DNA of 64,000 bases from Moniliophthora roreri (taxonomy: Eukaryota > Basidiomycota > Agaricomycetes > Agaricales > Marasmiaceae): assembly GCA_001466705.2 (NCBI GenBank), contig LATX02000176.1, forward strand, positions 434,001 through 498,000, written 5' to 3'. Within the stretch, counting starts at the first letter, position 1, and each line of letters opens with the position of its first letter. Shown here piece by piece: positions 1 through 10,029 of the stretch. A model generated the notes under the pieces. The model searched no databases. It was not told where the DNA came from and was given only the letters and a program-made list of their open reading frames with translations. The translations under genes and the position numbers were made by a program.

Positions 1-477
1 CTCTCTGATTCACATCAAAACACCAGACTATACTGATGCATGTCAGTTACCCTCTTGGTAAACTGATACAATATTCTTCTTATCAGAAAACATGCCTCTT
101 GCATTAAAAACTAAGCTCTTCCTAGCTTTTATTTATAACTCTGGTTTGGGTTACAATCTCAGGTCTCAACTAGCCTGTGCCTCTTGCACAACTAAATAAG
201 CTAGAGCCCGAAGTGGTTGAAAAATACTGATTGCCGGTAGCTCTTCTACCTGAACAACAACGTCATACACTCTGGTAATCGGTGGGCAGTATCTCTCCTG
301 CCTTCCACCTACAAAACACGTCCCCTTATATACCCTACAACATAAATAGTCTAATATATCTGTCACAAATACATATAAAACTGAGTTGGGTGATAATTAA
401 TATATAAACTGAGCTGTGTTTGGTAATTTCTCTGTCACAGTGCCCTATTGTAGTTAGGCTTTGTAGCCATAATCTCT
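1..477. repeat. Partial copy of repeat A, cut by an N
   Basis: This stretch matches 1106-1582 almost base for base, and 3976 onward with scattered transitions. It stops at the N at 478, after which the sequence is unrelated. A 66-codon open frame on the minus strand recurs in all three copies with almost no change, but it has no recognisable domain and I do not call it a gene. Confidence 0.85.
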
Positions 478-478
478 N

Positions 479-947
479 GAGATGCTGGACACTTTGTACG
501 ATTACGACATGGAACTCTATGGTGATGGAGAATCTTGAATGGCAATACGGAGTCTTGCCCTGAGACGGGGGTAATGTTATGTTCTCACTTTCGCTTGCTT
601 TACGACTTCTCTTTTCTGATTCCATGCTTCCCTTTCTGATTGGACATATCCACCTTCCCAGCCCCCTTTTCTATTATCATACTATGCTTCTCATTTTATC
701 AGACTTATTACACCTTCCTAGCACCCCTTTTCTTCATCAGAACGTGTACTATATTCCAACTCCATCAGCCTTTATTATCATATCCTCGTAGTTATCGGAT
801 GTTACGATACATAGATTACACAATAAGGATTGTATGTATTTAAGCGCTCAAGCTGGGACTTCATGTCTTCAGCTTGACCTAGTTAATTATCACTTGTGTC
901 AACGCCACAAAGAGGGATGTTGACATTGCTGCGCAAGTAACGTAACA
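479..947. other. AT-rich stretch without a supported gene
   Basis: Short overlapping frames here look like chance translations of pyrimidine-rich DNA. No domain, tRNA or clear terminal repeat is visible. The segment sits between the N at 478 and the start of repeat A at 948. Confidence 0.5.
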
Positions 948-2253
948 AATACTGGTATATATTTTTTGACCAGAAACTGCCCAAAGAATAAACTTCTTCT
1001 AACTGAGAATAAAGGCACCTCTTGTACCTGAATATAGCCCTCTTAGCTATGTTCTGCAACAATTCTCAAGAGGACAAATCTTCTAGACACTGCTAGCCTG
1101 AAACTCTCTCTGATTCACATCAAAACACCAGACTATACTGATGCATGTCAGTTACCCTCTTGGTAAACTGATACAATATTCTTCTTATCAGAAAACATGC
1201 CTCTTGCATTAAAAACTAAGCTCTTCCTAGCTTTTATTTATAACTCTGGTTTGGGTTACAATCTCAGGTCTCAACTAGCCTGTGCCTCTTGCACAACTAA
1301 ATAAGCTAGAGCCCGAAGTGGTTGAAAAATACTGATTGCCGGTAGCTCTTCTACCTGAACAACAACGTCATACACTCTGGTAATCGGTGGGCAGTATCTC
1401 TCCTGCCTTCCACCTACAAAACACGTCCCCTTATATACCCTACAACATAAATAGTCTAATATATCTGTCACAAATACATATAAAACTGAGTTGGGTGATA
1501 ATTAATATATAAACTGAGCTGTGTTTGGTAATTTCTCTGTCACAGTGCCCTATTGTAGTTAGGCTTTGTAGCCATAATCTCTTTTATTCTTTTTCTTTGA
1601 CAATTGTGCAGTCTTCTGACACAAATTGTCTGCAAATTTTCTCTAACAAATGGCTCTCCTATTGACTCCGTTTGCAATTATTATACTTCCATGCTGCTCT
1701 GCACAGTTCCTTCCTTCTCCATTTCCTATCATCTGCCTTATGGACATGTAATATGTTTCCATTTGCTCTTCTAATGCGTATGTGTAAGCTCAGCCATGTT
1801 ATCTCTTGTCATTACAGCTTTTTCTTCCACTTTTCCATGACATTGGTACCTTTCTGGGTAACCAATCGTCCCTTCTCTATTTCATATAATATAATTATCC
1901 ATATCTCAAGTATCTCTTGCCAATAATTTGTCATTCTCTGTGTTCATTCTCTGTTTTATATCTGTTTCTTGGTAATATTCTCATTGATGTATCATTGAAG
2001 GCTTTTATTCTTCCTTCAAGTTGGGTATGCATTGAAAATATTTTTAAAAATTAAAATATTCCCTTTGGTATGCTTTCAATAGAGAGGTGTAATGTGGTTT
2101 ATTTTCCTACAGGTTTCAGGATGCTCCTCTGTGTTCAGATTTGCTGTTTATTTTCATACTAGCAGTGGTCGGATACCCTTGTATGGCCTACCATCAACCA
2201 TTACTCTGCTAATATTTTATATCCTTCTCTACTACTCACTTTGACTAGCTGCT
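948..2253. repeat. Repeat A, CpG-depleted copy
   Basis: This 1.3 kb unit is repeated at 3819-5125. The two copies are colinear and differ mostly by transitions. Most are places where the other copy has CG and this one has TG or CA, for example around 1570-1800 against 4440-4680. No coding domain is seen. Its family is unknown; it may be the untranslated or LTR part of a retroelement, because gypsy pol sequence follows on the minus strand. Confidence 0.85.
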
Positions 2254-2339
2254 CAGGGCTCACACTAGTCCTCAATTCCCCTATCTATATTATTTTCAAC
2301 CATTAAAGTGCAAAATATTCTCTATTTGCATGTGAAATA

Positions 2340-3161
2340 AAAGGTAAAAGTTATGCATATCACCAGGTCTAATGATGAGTCCCAAGAAGTTGACTTCCCA
2401 CACATCAAATTCGCATTTGTGGGGCTTCAGGTACAAATCTTGCTCTTGGAGTTGCTGCAGCAATCACCATGTCCTTTGAACATGTTCCTCCTCCAACCCC
2501 GAGTAGATTAGAATGTTGACCATGTACATGAGACACCACCCTTCTGCTATGAAGTCCTGAGGACATCATCCATGAAGGATTGGAATGTGGCTGGGGAGTT
2601 CATCATTCTGAAAAACATTACCATGGGTTCAAACAGTCTCCTATTGGTCTTGAAGGCTGCTTTCTATTGATTGCCGTCTTTAATCTGGATGTTATTGTAA
2701 CTGTTTCATAGATCCAGCTTTGGGAAAATCTTTGCCCCTCTCAACTTGTCAATGAGATCTGATACAAAGGGTAAAGGGTACACATTTTTGATCATTCCAT
2801 GGTTTAGCCTCTGATAGTCTTGGGTTGGCTGGAGTTTCCCTTTTTCCTTTTTGCCAACAAAGAAGAAAGGTGATGCCATAGGGGATTTCAATTTCTGAAT
2901 ATATCCTTTGCACAGATTTTCCTCCAAGAATTTGTCCAGTTCCACTTGTTCCAGTGCCATTAGTGAATATAGTTTGCAGTCCTTCAGAGTAAATTCCAGT
3001 TTCAGATCAATAGCATGGTCATAAGGTCTTGAAATTGGGAACCATTCTGCTGCCTTGTCTTCAAACTGGGAGGCATATTCCACTAAGTATGGAGGAATAA
3101 GGTCAGCCAGTGATTTTTCCTTGTGTTCAGCAGTGTGTTCCAGAAGTTGAGAGGCTGACAA
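2340..3161 (-). mobile_element. Ty3/gypsy retrotransposon pol fragment (reverse transcriptase)
   Basis: An open frame of about 150 codons at 2706-3161 encodes the N-terminal part of a Ty3/gypsy reverse transcriptase. It has the ASPFFFVGKKEK block, a QDYQRLN block, YPLPFVSDLIDKLRGAKIF and the catalytic-core start KLDL. Past an in-frame stop, translation continues with matching text (YNNIQIKDGNQ, AAFKTNRRLFEPMVMFF, NSPATFQSFMDDVL) down to about 2350, broken by further stops. RNase H, integrase and LTRs are not visible. Upstream, the frame hits a stop and is then interrupted by the inverted-repeat element that begins at 3219. It is a dead fragment, nested with other repeats. Confidence 0.9.
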
Positions 3162-3218
3162 CTTAGCTCAGATGTCTACTCTCTGAATGAGTTCCTCTGG
3201 CTCTTCCTTGTTGAGTAT

Positions 3219-3817
3219 CACTACATATGAGGTGTTCTTTTAACATGGTTTTCTGATTGAGAAAACACTTAATCTTCTTGCAAAGAGAATTTTTATAAAA
3301 CCATATATAAATTGGAGAATACTAAATTTTCAGCAGCAAAAGATATGGAATTTTCAAATTCTGAGAATTAATAGATAATACAATATATTAGAATAATTTC
3401 CATACTGAGAAAACATTAAATTTTCTCTGGTTGAAAATGCTCAGAAAATGCTGATAAGATAAGATAAAAATTCCATATTTTCTATTGTGGGAAAGTCAGA
3501 GAAAACACTAGGAAAACACTAAGAAAATAGTAGAAAAATCATGTGAAAACACTATATTTTAAAGCAGTTCTTAGATAGTTTTCATATAGTTTTCCTTTGG
3601 TATTTAATATGTTTCCTTTGATATAAAATTCAAAATCTTATATCTGTTTTCTAAATGTTTTCTCACTATTTTATAAGGCAGAAAATTTAGTATATTTGTA
3701 ATTAGAAAATTAAAGGATAATTCTATAATTTCATTATTATAAAATAATCAAAAAACACAGACTCTTCTGGAAATTAAAATCCAGAGTATGCTTGCTGTTT
3801 TCAATATGTGATGATAA
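3219..3817. mobile_element. Inverted-repeat element B, copy 1 (right end missing)
   Basis: It begins with the same terminal repeat as the complete copy at 7358 (CACTACATATGAGG...) and follows the same AT-rich sequence. It lacks about 45 bases near 3310 that the other copies have. It is cut by the N at 3818. It appears to have inserted into the gypsy pol sequence just left of it. Confidence 0.75.
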
Positions 3818-3818
3818 N

Positions 3819-5125
3819 AATACTGGTATATATTTTCGACCAGAAACTGCCCAAAGAATAAACTTCTTCTAAGTGAGAATAAAGGTACCTCTTGTACCTG
3901 AATATAGCCCTCTTAGCTATGTTCTGCAACGATTCTCAAGAGGACAAATCTTCTAGACACTGCTAGCCTGAAACCCTCTCTGATTCATGTCGAAACACCA
4001 GACTATACTAATGCACGTCAGTTACCCTCTTGGTAAACTGATACAATATTCTTCTTATCAGAAAACACGCCTCTTGCATTAAAAACTAAGCTCTTCCTAG
4101 CTTTTATTTATAACTCTGGTTTGGGTTACAATCTCAGGTCTCAACTAGCCTGTGCCTCTTGCACAACTAAATAAGCTAGGGCCCGAAGTGGTTGAAAAAT
4201 ACTGATTGCCAGTAGCTCTTCTACCTGAACAACAATGTCATACACTCTGGTAATTGGTGGGCAGTATCTCTCCTGCCTTCCACCTACAAAACATGTCCCC
4301 TTATATACCCTACAACATAAATAATCTAATATATCTGTCACAAATACATATAAAACTGAGTTGGGTGATAATTAATATATAAACTGAGCTGTGTTTGGTA
4401 ATTTCTCTGTCACAGTGCCCTATTGTAGTCAGGCTTTGTAGCCATAATCTCTTTTATTCTTTTTTCTTTAACGATTGTGCAGTCTTCTGACACAAATCGT
4501 CTGCAATTTTCTCTAACAAACAGCTCTCCTATCGACTCCGTTTGCAATTATTATACTTCCATGCCGCTCTGCACAGTTCCTTCCTTCTCCATTTCCTATC
4601 ATCTGCCTTATGGATGCATAATATGCTTCCATTTGCTCTTCTAATGCATACGCGTAAGCTCAGCCGTGTTATCTCTTGTCATTACAGCTTTGTCTTCCGT
4701 TTTTCCGTGACATAGGCACCTTTCCAGGTAACTGATTGTCCCTTCTCTATTTCATATAATATAATTATCCATATCTCGAGTATCCCTCGCTGATAATTTG
4801 TCATTCTCTGTGTTCCTTCTCTGTTTTATATCCATTTCTCGGTAATATTCTTGTTGATGTATCATTGAAGGCTTTTATTCTTCCTTCAAGTTGGGTATGC
4901 ATTGAAAATATTTGTTTAAAAATTAAAATATTCCCTTTGGTATGCTTTCAATAGAGAGGTGTAATGTGGTTTATTTTCCTACAGGTTTCAGGATGCTCCT
5001 CTGTGTTCAGATTTGCTGTTTATTTTCATACTAGCAGTGGTCAGGTACCCTTGTATGGCCTACCATCAACCATTACTCTGCTAATATTTTATATCCTTCT
5101 CTACTACTCACTTTGACTAGCTGCT
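3819..5125. repeat. Repeat A, CpG-retaining copy
   Basis: This is the colinear partner of 948-2253. It starts immediately after the N at 3818 and stops exactly before the N at 5126. It keeps CG at many sites that are TG or CA in the first copy. Both edges being N suggests that the assembler placed this unit between contig ends. Confidence 0.85.
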
Positions 5126-5126
5126 N

Positions 5127-5850
5127 AACATGGTTTTCTGATTGAGAAAACACTTAATCTTCTTGCAAAGACAATTATTATAAAACTATATATAAATTCT
5201 AAATTTAAATTATGTCCTCTCAACAAGAATATGCCTGGAGAATACTAAATTTTCAGCAGCAAAAGATACAGAATTTTCAAATTCTGAGAATTAATAGATA
5301 ATATAATATATTAGAATAATTTCCATACTGAGAAAACATTAAATCTTCTCTGGTTGAAAATGCTCAGAAAATGCTGATAAGATAAGATAAAAATACTATA
5401 TTTTCTATTGTGGGAAAGTCAGAGAAAACACTAGGAAAGCACTAGGAAAATAGTAGGAAAATCCTGTGAAAACACTATATTTTAAAGCAGTTCTTAGATA
5501 GTTTTCATATAGTTTTCCTTTTGTATTTAACATGTTTCCTTTAATATAAAATTCAAAATCTTATATTTGTTTTTTAAATATTTTCTCACTATTTTATAAG
5601 GCAGAAAATTTAGTATATTTGTAATTAGAAAATTAAAGGATAATTCTATAATTTCATTATTATAAAATAATCAAAAAACACAGACTCTTCTGGAAATTAA
5701 AATCCAGAGTATGCTTGCTGTTTTCAATATGTGATGATAACTTGAAACTAATAGAATTTTCTGAGTGTTGTCTGGAAGCAAATATATAGCAGTATTCTGA
5801 GTGTATTTCCTTTGTATTAATAGCATAAAAAGAACACCTCATATGTAGTG
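5127..5850. mobile_element. Inverted-repeat element B, copy 2 (left end missing)
   Basis: It is nearly identical to 7381-8104, including the right terminal repeat ending in CATATGTAGTG and the flank that follows it (5851-5874 against 8105-8128). The left terminal repeat is missing because the copy starts right after the N at 5126. The shared right flank indicates the same insertion locus as the copy at 7358, so it may be an assembly or allelic duplicate. Confidence 0.75.
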
Positions 5851-5875
5851 ATAGTCCTTTCACGATGGACAAGAN

Positions 5876-7357
5876 CTGCAGGCAATATATAGCTTTTGAA
5901 AACCCAATGTATATTAGCAAGACATCACTCCTTCCATATAGAGTAATTGGCAGGTGCTATCTCTTAAACAGTATGCTCAGCAGTCAATAAAATGGTCTTG
6001 TTGTGGATTGGGTCAGTACAGCTTGATTCAGAGACTTAAAAAAGTCACATACACAAGTGAAATAGGTCAGCTGTTATTATTAGATGTGAAAATGGTTACC
6101 TTAACAGCCACAATCCTACTGCTACCATTTGCCTTGGCTGTAACACAGACTTGAAACAGAACAAATGGATCAACAATGCTTTGGGATGACAAGACAGCAA
6201 CATTAGCAACAGAACTATCACTACTCCTTCCCTCAACAAATTCCCTGAAATTATCATGCAACAGAACACTATTACACATGTTACAGTGGTCTTTTAACTG
6301 GGCTTTTGACTGATCTGGGTTCAAGGCACTAGATACTGCACTAATGCCAGCCTGCTGCACCAATGAGTGGAGTTGAGATTGAGAACACAAGGATTGTGTC
6401 ATTTATTCATATATATTGTGGTCCGTCAGCAGATAGTGCCATTTATTTGCATATATTGTGATCAGGCCCAAAATCCATGCTTTCGTAGAAGAGCTAAACC
6501 TAAAGGTTCAGCAATAATGCAGCAGCAGAATGACAACAACAGACTCAGGTCAAGCATAAGGAAAGGCAGGTGTTGGCCTTATCAAAGCAACCCCATAGTG
6601 CTTGTAAAAAGACAGTGAGTTGGGCTGCAGTATAATACTGATACCTCACTAATGTGCTATGTTCTTTCAAGTCACAAAACTCTAAATCAGGAGCATATGG
6701 AGCACCTATGGAAGTGAATCAATTTTCAATAAGGTACAGGGCTGGGGAGGTCAGAAAGGGCAAGGTCAGGCAAGTGGGAAGGTTAGGTAGTTGACAGGCA
6801 TGACTATTAGTTTAAAGGCCAATGTGGCTGACACTGTTACACAAGCTAGAGTGTGTTCAATTTCTCTACAAAATGCCATAGTGGTATTGGTGCAGACATC
6901 ATCACATTTCATACTTGTGCTGTCAAGTAACTATATTTGTTCACTATATCCTACTGTATTGTACTATAGCCTGTGTAGTAATCAGAGTCCATTCTTACTA
7001 TCATACTCCCAAGCATATTTAGATCTTGGTTGAGCCTAACTCCAAGGAGAATTGCATGTTGTTGGTCAATGGCAGAGTGAGAAAGGCCTGCATGGCATAC
7101 TTAGGCCACAGAAAGTCATGGTCTCATGATGTCATGTGTCATACATGCACTGAAAGTTTCTCAAAGCTGTCCTGGTAGACAAGGTTAGTTAAACAGAAAT
7201 TCTTATATTGCATAGAAATTTTATCCCTCCAGAAGAATTTATGCCTCAATATCAAATAGCGACAACTTGATTGAGAATAGGGAAAAGCAGAAAATAGGCA
7301 TACCCCACTATGTGTCAGGTCATGGGACCATGACCTTCCGTGGCCCCAGATGAGATA
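5876..7357. other. Transposon-like debris without a supported gene
   Basis: This is CpG-poor sequence with broken frames on both strands. The longest (about 6067-6402, minus) has no motif I recognise. It joins the N at 5875 to the left end of the complete inverted-repeat element. It probably contains remains of older elements, but I cannot name a family. Confidence 0.4.
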
Positions 7358-8104
7358 CACTACATATGAGGTGTTCTTTTAGCATAGTTTTCTGATTGAG
7401 AAAACACTTAATCTTCTTGCAAAGACAATTATTATAAAACTATATATAAATTCTAAATTTAAATTATGTCCTCTCAACAAGAATATGCCTGGAGAATACT
7501 AAATTTTCAGCAGCAAAAGATACAGAATTTTCAAATTCTGAGAATTAATAGATAATATAATATATTAGAATAATTTCCATACTGAGAAAACATTAAATCT
7601 TCTCTGGTTGAAAATGCTCAGAAAATGCTGATAAGATAAGATAAAAATACTATATTTTCTATTGTGGGAAAGTCAGAGAAAACACTAGGAAAGCACTAGG
7701 AAAATAGTAGGAAAATCCTGTGAAAACACTATATTTTAAAGCAGTTCTTAGATAGTTTTCATATAGTTTTCCTTTTGTATTTAACATGTTTCCTTTAATA
7801 TAAAATTCAAAATCTTATATTTGTTTTTTAAATATTTTCTCACTATTTTATAAGGCAGAAAATTTAGTATATTTGTAATTAGAAAATTAAAGGATAATTC
7901 TATAATTTCATTATTATAAAATAATCAAAAAACACAGACTCTTCTGGAAATTAAAATCCAGAGTATGCTTGCTGTTTTCAATATGTGATGATAACTTGAA
8001 ACTAATAGAATTTTCTGAGTGTTGTCTGGAAGCAAATATATAGCAGTATTCTGAGTGTATTTCCTTTGTATTAATAGCATAAAAAGAACACCTCATATGT
8101 AGTG
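7358..8104. mobile_element. Complete 747 bp inverted-repeat element (MITE-like), element B
   Basis: The ends are perfect inverted repeats of 23 bases, starting CACTACATATGAGGTG and ending in the reverse complement. The interior is very AT-rich and non-coding. The flanks carry ATA on both sides. A related uninterrupted site exists at about 8424-8440 (gatgagatagtccttt), where ATA occurs once, which supports a 3 bp target-site duplication. No transposase is encoded, so movement would need an enzyme supplied in trans. The superfamily is not determined. Confidence 0.85.
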
Positions 8105-9681
8105 ATAGTCCTTTCACGATGGACAAGATATATATATTTATACTTAGGTTGCTGGAGGCTGGCTGGGTGGCATGGGCTGGATGAGGTGGGTGATAATGTC
8201 CTGGCCAAGCCTGCCCAGAGGTGAGACTGGCACCCTGGAGTGACTCAATGCTGAAGGAATGTGGTGGGTGGGCAAAAAGAAGGAAACGAGGAGGTGAGGA
8301 TGTGGTAGATGGATGCAGAAGTCGAGATGTGTGACCTCAGCAAGACCTCGGTCCAGTGAATGTGTCCATCTACCATATGACTATCTCATCCTCCAATAAG
8401 TCTTCATGAGCTTAGACTTATCTCAGGATGAGATAGTCCTTTCATAATGGACAAGATATATATTTTTATACTTAGGTTGCCAGAGGCTGGCCTCCCACCC
8501 ATGATACAAGTGTTGTGATGTCCGTTCAAGAAGCTGAGACTGAGGCACCTGGAATACCCAACCGAGCACCCGCATTATGTGCAGGCACCAATAGTCAAAG
8601 CATCAAGGGACTGGACTACCCCCAGAAGTAGATGGGAGGGCCTTGCTGCTTGGAATTTGGAGATGAACCCCACTCAGAGTGCCAGTATAATGTGAGCAGC
8701 TCCTGGATATGCTTGCATGATGGGTAGTATAACATAAACCCCTCTCAGAGTGTCCATATAATGATAGTATAGTATAATGTGAGCAGCAGCTCATATAATG
8801 GGTAGTATAACATGAACCACTCCCAGAGTGTCCATATAATAATAGTATAATGTGAGCGGCAGCTTGTATAATGGGTAGTATAACATGAGGCACACTCCTC
8901 CTGGTCAAGGAAAGAAGTGAAGTGATTGGGGTGAAAGTCAGTAATGTGTTGTGGAGTATAGGTGGACTTGTGGAACTCGATAAGGTTGCTAGTTGCTTTC
9001 TGGAACTCTTCAAGCTTCAAGGTTCAAGCTTTCACATCCAGTGGTGACCACCTTGAGCTCCTCCAGGATCTTCTCAGTGTCGATAATTGTGTGCTTCAAG
9101 CCATCCGCCTGGGTGGGTCATGTACAAGGTAGCCTGCTCTCATCAACATGAAAGTAGTGGAGTCATTGAGTGGTGAATAGAGCTAGAGGAATGGGGAAAT
9201 GATTATGTGCAGCTGTCAGACCATTGATAGACTTCACCAGGTAACTACGCCCTTCTGGCACTTTAATAGTTGTACCACTCGTGTGTGCGATGTGGTCTTG
9301 GACTTCAGGTCTCCTCTTCTGCCTCCTCCTGATTCTTATCCTCCATCCACCTTAACTTCCTGGTTTCTTCTGTCTCTGCTGTCACTATTGTTACCTCTGA
9401 GGCAGTTGGTGAACCATTCAGCTTGGTTGCGTCTGTTGCATGATTCTCTCTTCTTGTCTTCTTGTCTTCTTATCATAATAAGTGAGCGCTGACGTGTCCT
9501 TCTGGCTCAACCTGGGACCGAGGGAGATTCAGCATGGTTATAGCAATGCAATACATGCATGTAAGAGGGTGTAGGCGAAAAGAAGGAAACAAGGAGGTGC
9601 TGAGGATGTGGTAGATGGACATGGAAGTCGAGATGTGTGACCTCAGCAAGACCTCAGTCCAGTGAATGTGTCCATCTACCA
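8105..9681. repeat. Diverged repeat block with internal duplications
   Basis: Two segments are present twice. 8105-8160 matches 8425-8490. About 8270-8400 matches 9570-9681 and continues at 9847-9900. Between these, about 8690-8890 holds roughly three units of a 65-75 base tandem repeat built on a TATAATGGGTAGTATAACATG core. No protein domain is visible. The second copy again keeps CG at several sites where the first has TG or CA. Confidence 0.65.
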
Positions 9682-9846
9682 CATCAGCAAAAACTGTGTA
9701 GTGCTATAATGAGTTCCCTGGAGTTTATAATCCACCTGGAGGGTATTATAACCCTTAAAACCAGTCATAACCCCCACAAACCAGGCCACAACCAGGTTAT
9801 AATCCCCCTGGAGCTAGGTTATAACACTTTCTGGTTTTTGCTGATG
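9682..9846. mobile_element. 165 bp MITE
   Basis: The terminal inverted repeats read CATCAGCAAAAAC at the left and the reverse complement at the right, with further imperfect pairing inward. The element interrupts the repeat described at 8270-8400. There the uninterrupted text reads ctaccatatgactatctc, while here the two halves flank the insertion. A CA dinucleotide sits on both sides, suggesting a 2 bp duplication. It has no coding capacity. The first 11 terminal bases are shared with the larger element ending at 52253. Confidence 0.75.
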
Positions 9847-9971
9847 CACATGACTATCTCATCCTCCGATAAGTCTTCGCGAGCTCAGACTTATCTCGGG
9901 GTATGTCACGTCTATTGTAATGTCCAGTCATATGATCATGTCACTCAGACTGTGGCCGACGGCGTTATACT

Positions 9972-9979
9972 TATATATA
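9972..9979 (+). promoter_or_regulatory. TATA-like box upstream of the FunK1 gene
   Basis: TATATATA lies about 50 bases before the ATG at 10030 and just after the repeat block ends. Its position suits a core promoter for the kinase gene. Confidence 0.4.
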
Positions 9980-10029
9980 GTGGAAAATGCTCGTTACCGT
10001 CAAAACTTTCAATCTCAACTCTGAACATC

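Noticed and set aside
166..366. 66-codon minus-strand frame present three times (also 1271-1471 and 4141-4341)
   Set aside because: It is repeated only because the DNA repeat is; no domain, and its copies differ mainly by CpG transitions without codon-level constraint that I can see.
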